From Patiria miniata (Eukaryota > Echinodermata > Asteroidea > Valvatida > Asterinidae), in the NCBI RefSeq assembly GCF_015706575.1, contig NW_024037058.1, positions 13,661,547 through 13,725,546 on the forward strand: DNA of 64,000 nt. The letters run 5' to 3'. Both the position numbers and the translations under genes were made by a program. The notes under the pieces were generated by a model. The model was not told the DNA's origin, searched no databases, and was given only the letters and a program-made list of their open reading frames with translations. The stretch's first letter is position 1. Each line of letters begins with the position of its first letter. Below, piece after piece: positions 25,037 through 37,300 of the stretch.

Positions 25037-25562
25037 TCCATCTAGTAGCACTTCTTGACCTCCACCTAGTACGTTTGGCTGTCTCGGGGCTACGCGTACT
25101 AGCCTACAACTCAACTGACGTCTAGCAAAACTAATAACTCAATAGTCCTCAAATCACGCTCCAAACTTAATTTTTCACGACCTTTAATAAGGTTAGGTAT
25201 AGATGGCGCAAATTGTACACCGACAAGGCCATAATCGAATTTCAAATTGAAACTTCATATTGGCTTCCATCCTTGACGGGATGGCTGATTAAAAAAGGCA
25301 AAGCAAGCTGAGACCAGGATCACACAATATTCTATTCAATTGATTCCGGATGGCCACATTATTTGTAAACTAAAATTTGGTAGCAGCGTGGTGAGAAATC
25401 CACTATCGCCATCCTCATGGAGACTTGACTAAGGCCTACGCACATGTATCATGAAAGTACATGAAGAAAACCGGCGCCAGACTATTGCGCACGTGGTTTA
25501 GTATTTACATGAATGGGCAAGCCTTTAATTGTAAAGCTGGTATCATGTACTAGTGTAAGTGG

Positions 25563-25645
25563 CTAGTGACAGTCAGTCAGTCATTGAGATAGGCAACCAG
25601 TCAATCTGTGGGGGAGTCAGTCAGTCAGTCAGTCAGTAAGGAGCA
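25563..25645. repeat. (AGTC)n degenerate microsatellite
   Basis: Two clusters of CAGT/AGTC units are separated by a short spacer. Confidence 0.85.
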
Positions 25646-26020
25646 ATCGAGGACACTAGGCTAGCCCTGCTGGGAAATAAAAAGAAACCCACAGACTCCC
25701 ACTGGCAGAATGCGCTCATTTTGTTGTTGCAAACCCGTGTGGTGAAAATTTAAAAAACAGCCCTTGCCCACATCACGTGCATCTGATGAAAACACAAGCT
25801 TTATATCCTGTTCATATAGGCCTATCTAATGCTGAATTTACAAGAAGAATATTTGTGAAAGTATCCTCGTACAACATGTCCATAATTAGTTCACATAAAG
25901 CACAACTCTTGGCCGACAAAATGCCGAGAAATCAGCAAATTCATGAAAAAACAGCAACACTAACGGTCTATCCATGCATCATCGTTGGCATGCTTAGCCT
26001 ACTAAAGTGAATTAGGTAAA

Positions 26021-26200
26021 TACACTGTTATTTCGGCTGTGTAAAAATCAAACGGTTGTGTACTATATGAATCTAGCAACCCGTTGTGTAAACTGTTGTT
26101 TACACAACTTGTGTAAAATATTACACAACTTGTTCAATTTTTTTTTACACAACTGGTTGCTAGGTTCATATAGTACACAATTATCCGACATAACAGTGTA
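26021..26200. mobile_element. 180-bp mariner-like MITE (CACTGTTAT ends)
   Basis: Inverted ends TACACTGTTAT and ATAACAGTGTA include TA at each edge. Long arms share GTGTACTATATGAA(T/C)CTAG, and the centre is TTACACAAC-rich. It folds almost completely into a hairpin. Confidence 0.85.
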
Positions 26201-27180
26201 GGGAAAAACAGATGCAAAACTCGAAAGGCATCAGGTGTTCAGAAATAGTTAATTTTGGCCGCTAATCCAAAAGCCCTCCCTCATCATCATGACAATTCAA
26301 TCGATTTCATAAGCGTCCTCGCACATGATTATGTGCACGCACCACATTTGAGAACGTGATCACATAACTGTGTTACCATTTGAGTCCCTCAAATCAAGAA
26401 TTACATTATATGCAGTGAACTTTTCCTGACCCACAATTTTATTATAGTGTTAATGCAAACTTTGTTAAACGATTTGGCAAATCAACTGCTATAGCGGTTC
26501 GTATTAATGATCATAGTTTTGGAAATATGTTTGTCTTGCTGGCCTACACATTCGAGTCCTCGATGGATTACGCATTTGAGTCCTTGTATACATAACCATC
26601 GAAGAACCGGTGGTATTATCACCGTCATGCTCTTTTGACATTCCAATCCCAACAACTCCTTAATCAGCACCGACTTCCCAAGTAACTTTCACGGACGGAT
26701 TTGTTCGTACACTTTGTACCCAGTGGCTTACCCATTTTGGGAGCGCTAGTCCCATATTTCGCTAAACTTCAAGTACAAATCATTTGCCGCCTTCGCGATT
26801 AATTTTATTTGAAGCGTCAAAAGTGCTCAAAATATTAAGGAGCGGGTGCAAAACAACTACATCTAACTGTTGAAGTTCAGATTGGTGGGTACTATCCATT
26901 TTTGAAAAACTGATTGATCATATGCACATATTTTTTGAACTGGATCCCTTGCCAATGCACTCTTGACAAAATAATGTGCACGTCGGTATCCAATTGGGAA
27001 ATGACCCTAATTCAATTTTATTTTCTTCCGAACATACCATTTCAGACGGAAGAAGTTCACAGCTTGTTCAATACCAGTCCTATCTTCAGTTTGAGCAAGT
27101 TTCTTCGCTATTGAATTGATCAGTAGCTGCTTTTTTACGGCCAATTGCAATGATCCGACATATACCTGGCTTAAAGGAAC

Positions 27181-27724
27181 TTAAAAGGGCACTGAAATGT
27201 ACTCATCTTCATTGCATTTTAACCTATTTTCAGTTTTCGTTTGGTCATTTTCCAGGGATATTTTGGTGGTTTTAAACATGCTGATGAGCATTTCCGTCAT
27301 TCATGAGCAAAAGCGTGATGTCATTTCAAGCAGAAACCTTTATATTAATGCTCTATGATTACCAGAGGTTGCCAGAATTTTGGAGAGTTCGCTGTCGTTG
27401 ATTTCCTTTTCTTTTGTGATTCGTTGTGGTGTCAGTACATGCAAGGCAGTAAGTCAATGAGCAAACTTTTCTCACAAATGTTCTCAATAAGCAAATGTTG
27501 GATTAACCGCTTAACTGAACAGTGTCTTCCTCGAATGACATCACAGCAACAGCGCCATCAGTTGTCCGGAAAAGCATGGACACTTTTTAAATGTTTAAAC
27601 ATTAGTGCACTTTTAAACAAAATTGAATAAAAAAGGATGTCAAATAGTTTTCATACGATTACGCGGAGTACAAAGTTGCACAAAATATGTTCCTAAGAAA
27701 GTTTCACTTCATGAACCCTTTAAA
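27181..27724. mobile_element. Family B dispersed element, copy 2
   Basis: This copy begins TTAAAAGGGCACTG and ends ATGAACCCTTTAA, so its termini are the clearest inverted pair of the family. It shares the CAATGAGCAAACTTTTCTCACAAATG core with copy 3. Full length, same orientation as copies 1 and 3. Confidence 0.82.
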
Positions 27725-27832
27725 GTTGGTTGCTGCAAGGATAGAACACTTTCTGTGACCATACGCGCATTTCGTGCCTACAACAGACTCGGTCACTGGC
27801 TATATACAATGTATGCCTTTCCAATAGGAACT

Positions 27833-27914
27833 CAAAGTAATTAGAGGACACCATACCGGCACCTTAGGGGACGCAAAGTAATTAGAGGACACCATACAGG
27901 CACCTTAGGGGACG
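27833..27914. repeat. 41-bp tandem duplication
   Basis: Two copies of CAAAGTAATTAGAGGACACC...TTAGGGGACG differ at a single base (CCGG/CAGG). Confidence 0.92.
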
Positions 27915-28639
27915 CAGTCTGACGCGTGTATTGGTGAGTCGGGGCCACCAAAAAAGCCCAATCAAGCTAGCCACACCCAAAGAAATTATATTTCAAGTTA
28001 CTCCCATTTCAATAACAATGCAATGTTTTAAAGTTCTATAGCAACTCCAACGCTGTAATCATATCACAATATTTTTTTATTTCATTTCTTGAAATAATTT
28101 CTTACAATTTGAATACTGTGGCGTCAGTATTTACATGTTTCTTTTGCGAAAATGAGCTTAAACAATCCTCTGATTTCTCATCAAAAGATGCCTTTGCGCC
28201 GCGTATGCATAATTATTATACAAATGCATCAAATTAAAAGCAAAAAAGTACAAATTACACGTTATACTCATTATAAAATAATGTGAAACTGAATAAGTCA
28301 ATAATAACATTGGAAGACCCAACATAAAATAATTACAAAATTTGATACTGTTGAAATTACTGTAACTCATTCCCTTTGAAGATTGGCACTATGGAAGACG
28401 ACCAACACCACCATTTTTGGAATTCAGTAACCAATTAGTGAAAAAAAAACAGTACGTATTTTAAAAACATAAAAAGACCAGTGGGTTATCTTGGTTCCAC
28501 TCTAGCAGGTGTGAATTTCAAGAAATGTTACGCTGCAGTTTGCAGCATAAAATAAACAAAAACAAGAAAAGGTGTGCTTACCAAAACAAGTCCCCCGCCA
28601 CCGTATAACTATTCCCATTATATGGCACCGCCATTGGAA

Positions 28640-28870
28640 TGTCAAGTGTCCTGGGAGGGGCTTCTACAGGACACCAAGACCAACCCACATACCAAGTTTG
28701 AAGTTGATATGCCCCGTCCTTCTCATCAAAATACCGTGTGACAACCATTTCGATTGTTGTAACCTTAATGACCTTCATCTTTGATATATGGGGTCCAAAA
28801 TCAGAAGGGCTCTACATGACGCAAAGACCAACCGACATACCAAGTTTGAAGTTGATATGTCAAGTCCTCA
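28640..28870. repeat. Internal duplication with CATACCAAGTTTGAAGTTGA
   Basis: A CAAGACCAACCCACATACC-type segment is present twice (about 28674 and 28824), each followed by AAGTTTGAAGTTGATATG. The same minus-strand frame (YQLQTWYVGW) is kept in both, but no larger protein is seen. Confidence 0.7.
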
Positions 28871-28876
28871 AGTTAT

Positions 28877-29046
28877 CAGGGGTGTGAGTGACCACTGATA
28901 AAAATAGCTGAAAACAGCAGAAAAAGGTGTAAAAAAACTGAACTTTGGAAACCTCCTGTACTTTTGTAAACAGTGAGGGAAAAAAGCTGAAATCCAAAAC
29001 CAAAAAAACCTGAAATCAGCTTTAAAGCTGAGATTTCACACCCCTG
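28877..29046. mobile_element. 170-bp MITE with CAGGGGTGTGA ends
   Basis: Ends CAGGGGTGTGA and TCACACCCCTG are inverted. AGTTAT flanks both sides (28871-28876, 29047-29052). The interior is rich in AAAAACTGAA-type runs. Probably hAT-like. Confidence 0.75.
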
Positions 29047-29049
29047 AGT

Positions 29050-30924
29050 TATGGTGGGAACACTGATTGCTTGCACGCAAACACATGCACACAACCAGTC
29101 GTGTTATCCTATACTTATGAGGACCTCCTTTTGTTCCAATTTTGTGTACTTTTTCTCAACACATCCACTAAAGTTTGTACATAAAAACTTCCCAAGGATT
29201 TGGCTCAGGTCCTTGGTTTTTTGTTATCCTCAGTCATAAAGGATAACAAGATCACGTTTAAAATACATACCTAGCGGGGGCATTCCTTTTTTTTCATGTA
29301 GCTAAGAAAAATTGGAGAACAAAACTCCTTTTAATTTATTCGCAATGTGAACACACTGTCAACCCAATTTCATCATGATTTCCTCTCCTTTCGTCTTCAT
29401 TTTGCGACGGAGAATCCAACCCCCAAAACGCCTCTCAAACTGTTTTCGATGGACCTGGGAAGGTACACACAATGTCGTCTCACCTCCACTATATATGTGG
29501 AATGTTTTTGTTCAGAGGTCCACAGTGACTGCACTACCTGTCCGCCAACACAAACACGGAAGGAAAGGTAAGCGGGACATAAAAACTGTTGGTATGACAC
29601 AAGGAAAGGCCACGGGCTTATGGAATGTACGTGGTTTTCTATTCCAGGTGGGAAGTGTATACAAGGCTTAAAAAAAACCTAAACTTTAAGTCACAATGGA
29701 AACTTAATTAGATCAAGTTGGCAACTGATTGTTTGCTTTGAATTTTGATACTACAGATCTAGACAGAGCTAAAGTCATCATTTAGGAATCTTCATTTCAA
29801 TTACAAAATATATTACTAAAAAAGTATAAGGCCACACTTAATATCTGTAGGCATATTTGTGCAGTAAACAATCCAACCGGAATTGCAGTACCTGTACGCC
29901 TGATCTAGTGGAGAAGATCTTATGAAAGATCAGCTTTCACTTTATTTGTAATCTGTTATTGACAAACAAGAAGGGCCATCCAAAACAGATTGTTCCCTCT
30001 ATTTCCATGGGACTAGTTCAAGGAGTAGGTATATTAGATGTCATAAATCTTATCAACCTCTTCAAAGCCAAGTGTACGTCAGAGATGTAATCAAATCACC
30101 CACTCAAATCATGAAGTCCATTGGAGTCACTATTTTCGGTAACTCAACTTGACAGGCGTCATAAACATGTACACAAGTAAATGTCTTGACTTAGGCAAAG
30201 GACTTGATCTGACTCAAGCCAAATCTTCACCAACACTCAGTCCTTAACAAAATGTGAAGAAAAAAAAATCATTGACTTCTTATTACCACTTCATGTCAAA
30301 TTGAAAGCTGGTTTGCACTTGCAAGGCCAATGGCAGTTCGGCAGATTGACAGCACTACACAAGAAGTGCTGCAAAATGATACACTCAAGATTGTGATACT
30401 ACAGATGGTGTGAAAATTTCATCGCAGTGACTTGAATTGACTCGACAACGAATGTGTCCCGACTTGACTTGCCTCGAGCACACATTGTGGCTCAACTAGC
30501 CTTAACTGGACCTTGCTGATCTCATGACTCAACTTAATTTGAGTCACTGCCTTTAGGGCGACTTGACTTGACTCACAAATGTAGTGCTTAATCCTTGCAT
30601 TCAAATCCATATTAGCCCGTGAAAATGTGAGAGCAGCATATATTACTGAGATGTTTATGATGACGGATGGATCTTCCCTTGCAGGCCAACCAAAAATGGT
30701 GTGGTGTAGTTGAGTCTCGATCAAGGCTGTAACTATCCAATGAGAGTTGACTGCTTTATCATTCTTATCATAACTGGTTAATCATACACCAGTTGCATCA
30801 AGAGTCTAGCCTTCATCAAGGCTACTCATAGCTCTAGTCCAACAGTGGACTTGGATTTAGTTCCCCAAGTATTGCAGATGGTCCCCAACAAGTGCAGCCA
30901 AGCTGCCGTAGAGGTAGAAGGCAC
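29050..30924. other. No supported gene; GACTTGACT-rich
   Basis: 29380-29570 has two short plus-strand stretches with splice-like borders, judged too weak. 30100-30730 is enriched in GACTTGACTC-type motifs, shared with 38600-38930 and 42040-42170. Confidence 0.5.
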
Positions 30925-30930
30925 TTTATT
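30925..30930 (-). other. Candidate polyadenylation signal of NUDT5
   Basis: An AATAAA hexamer reads on the minus strand about 250 nt beyond the NUDT5 stop codon. It is the first canonical signal I noticed there; usage is inferred. Confidence 0.5.
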
Positions 30931-31181
30931 GAAGCTTTTCTGCGCATGTTAGTTACATGTATGCTTGGAACTTCTTTGGTCCCAGTCCCAAAACTGGATT
31001 TGATTCATATTGTGGACTGCACTCTCTACCGCTGCAGTGACTTGACCGCACCTGTCAGGGATCAGGACTGGCTGCATTAAGACAAAAAAAATCCAAATCC
31101 ACGCTTGGACAGGGAAGAGGCTAGCCACGGTGTGTGGCATCCAGGACATACTGCTTACTATCTACAGTTGTCCGTTCATTA

Positions 31182-31306
31182 TCATTTCTTGTAGAGTCCC
31201 TTCTGCTGCTCTAGATCCATGTCTTCTCCTTTGTGCTGGCACTGATGGAGTGTGGCAGCGTAGGTGTAAACCCTTGAGTCAACCAAATCCCCTGCTTCAC
31301 TGTATG
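31182..31306 (-). CDS. NUDT5: NUDT5 coding exon 8 and stop
   Basis: The acceptor is GTTACAACAG, phase 1. The exon encodes (A)YSEAGDLVDSRVYTYAATL and a polar tail ending GLYKK, then TGA at 31184-31182. The VDSRVYTYA helix aligns with VDARVYSYA of vertebrate NUDT5; the last 20 or so residues are divergent and lack the vertebrate FEVPFLKF ending. Confidence 0.93.
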
Positions 31307-34300
31307 CTGTTGTAACGAAACAGTAAGAATATTGCATGTATTTCCTGATGAATCCACAAAGCCACTTATATAGTGCTACATGTCGGAAGGTTTCAGGCAG
31401 TTCAGGGAGTAACTGGCAGAGTTATTTTGGGTGGCACTGGTTCATCTTCTTTGTCATGTTGAATCCATGGGTTTTATTATGCATTCTCACCCAAGACTCA
31501 GATATGAAATTTTGGAGATAAAAACAAAAGGAAAATTTAATTTTTACGCGAATAGCATTGGGAAATTTTGCCATTAATTAAATTATTTCTAAACACAGGT
31601 TGTTGTCATAACTGTCCATGGGCGAGTAATATAACTTAGCTGACAGGAACTTCTATCATTTGGAAATTTGGAAATCTGCCAATGTTACACTCATTACATT
31701 ACATTTTTGTTTGGGGGGGGGGGGTTGGGGCAGGACAAGAGAAGACCGTTCTTTGACCTTACCATCAAGTTTTTGCTTGAGTTCATGCAAAGGTGCATGG
31801 ATAACTTCTATGAATTCCCCTTCATCTGAAACAAAACAGCAAACATCAAGTTCATCACATATTCATCATACCCATAATCTTTTCTATTTTGAATGATGAT
31901 TCCAACTCATGAGATGGGCCAACATTTAACACACTCTGGACTGAAGTAGTGGTTCATATACCATACAAGATTTGAAGATTTGCATAGTGAAGATGGCAAT
32001 AAGATAAAGACTTATAAAAGGTAATGTAACAAATCTCTTTTGTGAGTTTGGAAGGTTCTAACAAGACTTTTGGGAAAATCAACATTTCAGACAGTATACT
32101 CTGCCCGTCAGTATCTACAGCCTTTAAAAAGGCCACTCGACATTGGAAAATTAATTGATGCTTAGAACATCTGCACAAAAAGAAAAATGTTACCGGTTTG
32201 AATCCTACAGGAACAAACCCTTCTAATATCCAAATGCACTTACGAACACACAGCAAAAAGAGTTACTCAATACTTCGAACGGCATAATTTTTTTGTGACA
32301 CAAGTCCCACAATACTCATTCCTGTCTACAGGTACTGAAAAATGTAAACAATCTAGGGCGGAGAACAGTAGTTTATTGATCAGAAAGAAGAGTAGTAAAT
32401 CTAGGTTAATGCATACTCATCCACTTGATGGTTGATGCATAATTCCATCCACTGTAATCATCCATCACCATTTGGCAACCCATTAGCTATTCAAAGGACA
32501 ACACTAATGTATTTTCACTTTCAATCCCACAGCGATACTGTTTGCTAAAAGCTGCCTAATCACTATCCCTGTACCGACATGTGTGCTTCCAACGACTCTT
32601 CAAAATATATTATAAGCTTAAATTTTGTTCAAATACATTAAATGGAAAATAGGTGTGGTGTCTGACATGAGCAGACAAATACCGGTACATGTACATACAG
32701 AAGAGTGCCAACCTACACGTAATGCACTCATTCAGCACAATGCAGCTAATGAACAATTTTTTAACCAAAACAAGGCACTAACTGGCTGGTTGGCTGAACT
32801 TGTTCAAGCAAAGTTATCTCTGATCAGAGAATTGTTGTGTACGTATCGAGCTACCCTAGCACACACTTGTCCAAGGTTGTCACAAATTAATTAGGGAATA
32901 AATGTGTACTTGGCCCGTTTTAAACACTGTTTATTAAAGACAGTATTGAGTCTATCCAGACTCCAACCAGTCTTAAACGGAGTGTTTAATACCGGCCAAA
33001 CACACATTTATTCCCATTCATAAATACCTTTTCGGTCAAAGAAATATGAACTGTTCGATCTAGATGTCAAAACAAGTCAAACATTATAAATTTCCAACAA
33101 TCTTTTTTTTACAATTTTACTTCATGTTTTCCGGGACACCCCTCTAGCTACATTATGGTATGTCTGTCTCGCAAAGTAGACGTGAACAACTCCTAATATG
33201 GAGATTGGTACTGCGCGACGTTGCGCAGAACGCAGCTGTATTGTGAATTGAGGACTATGAAATACTGACTCACTGGTAGGATTGCCATGCCTATTCGAGG
33301 ATTGTGAACATTCAAGCAAAAAAAAAAAAAAACGGTAAAATGCACCGGATTTCACAGGAGTCTAAATTCCATGTAACACTGGAGAAGTGTTCAAGACCAG
33401 CCAGCCTGTTTTCATCAACCCTTTAAAACTGGCTCTCAACCAATAGGAATGGGTAAACTGTCTTAGGTATTTATGAATACTAATTAATGCATACATATGA
33501 ACTGTACTATTTAATGTATGTATATGTGTCTACCCATGTAAATGTATGTGCACACCATGCATTATACATGTTATAGGGCCTGCAACTTACACGTACAGAT
33601 GTAAATCACAGGTAGAAACTACAATTTTGCAAAAATGACCCATACAGAATTTTTTTGACCACCCAATATGCTAACTTTTTTCGTCGAAAATTCAAATCTG
33701 TGCTCGAAACACTTGCCGCTGACATAAATTTCCAAGATAATAAACTACAAAATGACTAACTTCCATTACGAGTCACTATTGCAGCTGTTGTGGTGTGAGC
33801 ATATGCAAAAGTATATCAGACACATTTGGCTGTTGTGGATAGGGTTATGGAGCGATATCAATTGAATTCCCAAAGCACACATCACATTCTCAAATGACCA
33901 AAAATTGATATTACAATTGACACAGCAGCTATGAAACCACTTCCACTGCCAAGTATTAAAGTATCAAATTTTGAGTTAATGATGATTGAATGATGTTATG
34001 GTACACATCAACATTAAAGTTATTTTCAATATCTCCAGCAGATGATGAATATATCATTAGGGCAATCAATTATTACCATGCTTGGTTTTTTGGCCATATT
34101 TTTGGCGGAAAATGATTGATGAGCGAACAGCGCTTCATGAATCTGATTAGATTGCATGTAATGATGATACAGCTGCAAACACACTGTAATGTACTTTGTA
34201 TAACCCCCTAAAAGCTTCCATTACAAAAATTGAAATCTGCAAATTAGTGGGGAAAATAGGCCGTGGGCCAAAGCCTGTAACGTGCACTTCGTCTTAACTT

Positions 34301-37300
34301 TTTAGTGGCAACCTAATTTCTCAGTTATAAGTAGTTGGGAACATGTAAATTGATATTTTACAATACGCACATCACATCGTTTGCACAAGTTAGAAATAAA
34401 GGGGACTGTTTCCCCAATGTAACTATACCACATGAGGGCGATCGCGATGCATCCCTGCCATTGCGTACCAGCCTCGCCTCCATTGGCGCATGCGCATTCC
34501 TCCATCAACCCCTGGCCGTGGGGAATATGTAAACGGTGACGCTGACTGGCTAAAACAGAGCGTACTGCAAGTGTACTTCGAAGTCTGCGCGCACCATATC
34601 CTAAGCGTCAAGTAATGTACACATTTGTATTCAAGACTGCGCGATGCCTTTTCGATTTGGATTCTGGAAGCCCAGTTTTTTTTGGCTAAAAATAGTACTT
34701 TTGCCATAAGTTCTATCTTTTCAGTTCAAATGCTTTCAAATTTGACACAACAGATAAAAAGGAAGTCGGCGTGAATAAGTCATTATTTAACGCTCGACAC
34801 GGTGCTTAACATTTTTTTTAGAATTGATCTTTCAAACATGAGCATGATGAGATTTCGACGTGTATTAAATTTACATACCTCTGTCGTCCCTTTACAGCAC
34901 AAATCAGTCACAAGTCATTCAGTTTCAAGTAAATAAGTGACACACTATTTTTTTCTCCATTTCTTTACCCAGAATACATGTTGTCGTCATAACTTTAGTG
35001 TGCAATTTGGGCCAATATGAACAGCCAGATTCAGATTCAGCACTATCGAATTAGTAAAGTTGACTTTATTGCAAGCTGACACCAAACAGTTAAGACGAAC
35101 CTCAACACGATACAGATTTTGGCCCATGGCCTAAAAAAAGGAGAACAGGATTTACAACAATAGTAAAATAACACATACCTAAATTGGGTACTGGTCTCTG
35201 ATTAACTGTGTCATCACCATCTACCTGTTTAAAAAAAAAATAGATTTGTTTTATATTGTAGAATATTAAAACCTACATCACACAAGGCAATATTGTTCAC
35301 GGCAATCTCAAAGAAGAAAACGACCATCAAAAGGTTTTACCTCTGTCTGTTTTGAACTTAGTTTGTGATGATGTGGGGTACATGTAAGTTTCAAAATGGG
35401 GGTAGGGAGGGTGCTGAGGCCAGATGCAACACAGTGCATCAGGAGTATAAGTCTGTTGGACCTTGCGGCATTGGGCCATCAACACCAGTGCACAAATGGC
35501 AAGTTCAAGACGTGAGCTAGTCCCATTGAACAATTTACATGTATATGCCTCAGTTGTATCCCACTGCATCCAGTGACCACAGACTATGAGGCGTTTTGGC
35601 CTTGCGAATTTTGATCTGTTGGATCTTGCTACACTTGGCAGGCTGGTCAGTTTGAAAAGTGGTGCATGTTGCTGTGCTCAGCATGGTTTCTAGCCAAAGT
35701 ACCCTGGAGGGTTAGGGGTTAAAGTCCACACAGAAACCAAAGGCAACTAACCCTAACAGAACTCAAACCCCAACAGCATGTTTTGTTGGAATCTGTCAGG
35801 ATGGGTACAGTACCCCTAAACTGACAGTCTTTTACATTGGGTTGGCACATCTGCAGAATCAAAGACAGAAATATGTGTGTGCAGTTGGAATTTGCCAGGA
35901 TGGGTATAGTTTCCAGTAAATCATGCTAGGGAGTTAGGGTTAAGTAATGAACTGATTCACATATAATACATATGTCTTTATAGAAAAGGAAATATTGAAT
36001 TTGTGTTCCCATAATATATACATTATGGTAAATACAATTAGATGAGGAGGGGTATAGTCTAGGGGCTAGACGTTATGGTTTGATACGTGATAACCTGCGG
36101 CCGCGATAACCCGCCGCCGCGAGAGGGCGCTTTCACGACCGACCAATATCCCACGGACTTGTCAGGAACGTCTAGGGAAATTCGTATTGGTTGTGTAATG
36201 CCCGTGCAACTGTTGGGCCTAATAATATATGCAGCGCGCAATTCAAAAAAAATTATTGTAGTTCCGAAGCAAACTCTCAAATTTCATCCAGTGCAATAAA
36301 AGATGCAGCAAGACCTTTGTGCAACCTCACTGGTCAGCTCTTTTGTTATGTGTAGTATGTGTGGGACTGAAAATGGACCGTAATTGCCTGCAGAAGTCAC
36401 GCATGCGCACTAGTTTCCCCCAATTTTCGGGGGGGGGGGGGGGGGGGAGATTTCAGCAGATTCCTACACGTTGTTCTGACAAGTTCCGTGGGCGATATTG
36501 GTTAGTCGTGATAGTGCCCTCTCGCGGCAGCGAGTTAAGGCGGCCACGGGTTATCGCGTATCAGACCATAACAATGTCTAACCCCTAGACTAGACTGTAG
36601 ATGTACACGTTTTTGTTAAAGTTAGTTCCTTATTTCCTCATGCTCCCTCCGTAGTCGGCGATTATGTGGAAAAAGTTGTTACAATGGTTACAATGTAATA
36701 CAAGATACATGAACGGAACAAACCTGCACGAAAACAAGATTAAGAGTTGAAGCTGACATACCCGAATCCATAACAGTCACTGTAAAGAAAAACATTGATT
36801 CCATGATGAAGTATTTATTAGTAGAGACAAAAAATGGATTACAGCAAACTATTTTAGAAAACAAATATTAACATTACTTTTTCTTGAGATTAACCATCTT
36901 AATACTGTTTACAAACAATGTTAATCTCAATTCTCCCCACTGATCCACATTAATTGTATGCTTGATGTTTGTCAAATTTAGCTTAATGGATCAGCACTTT
37001 ATTGTAGTAATTGAACAATGAGGTGTTTTTTTAATAAATTGACGAATGTAGAACCCTTAAGTTTTACATCCACCAATTGCTGCTGGTATCACTGGCGATT
37101 TGGCGCTGATGCCAGGAGATGTGTGTTGCCCTGCATCTTCAAATCTGGGAAACAACAGGGAAACTCCGACGCCAGCGACTATTAGTCACTGGCGTCGGTG
37201 ACATGTCTCCCTGGTGACAAGTCTCCCTGGCACCAACACCAATAGTCACTTATTCTTCATCATTGATAGCAAGACAGGGGCCCGGTTCCTGGTGGACACA

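Larger units (their letters stand above)
23406..26020. other. No gene seen; microsatellite-rich
   Basis: Holds GGTC-, CATGTA-, AAAT- and AGTC-type simple repeats and a chance set of open frames. Confidence 0.55.

Noticed and set aside
29380..29570. Two short plus-strand exons (NPTPKTPLKLFSMDLGR and STVTALPVRQHKHGRKG)
   Set aside because: They can be joined in frame across a 57-bp interval with plausible borders, but no family resemblance or further exons were found and the intron would be extremely short.
32625..32894. 89-codon plus-strand frame in NUDT5 intron 6
   Set aside because: No family resemblance or splice support; its end runs up to family A copy 3, suggesting chance openness.
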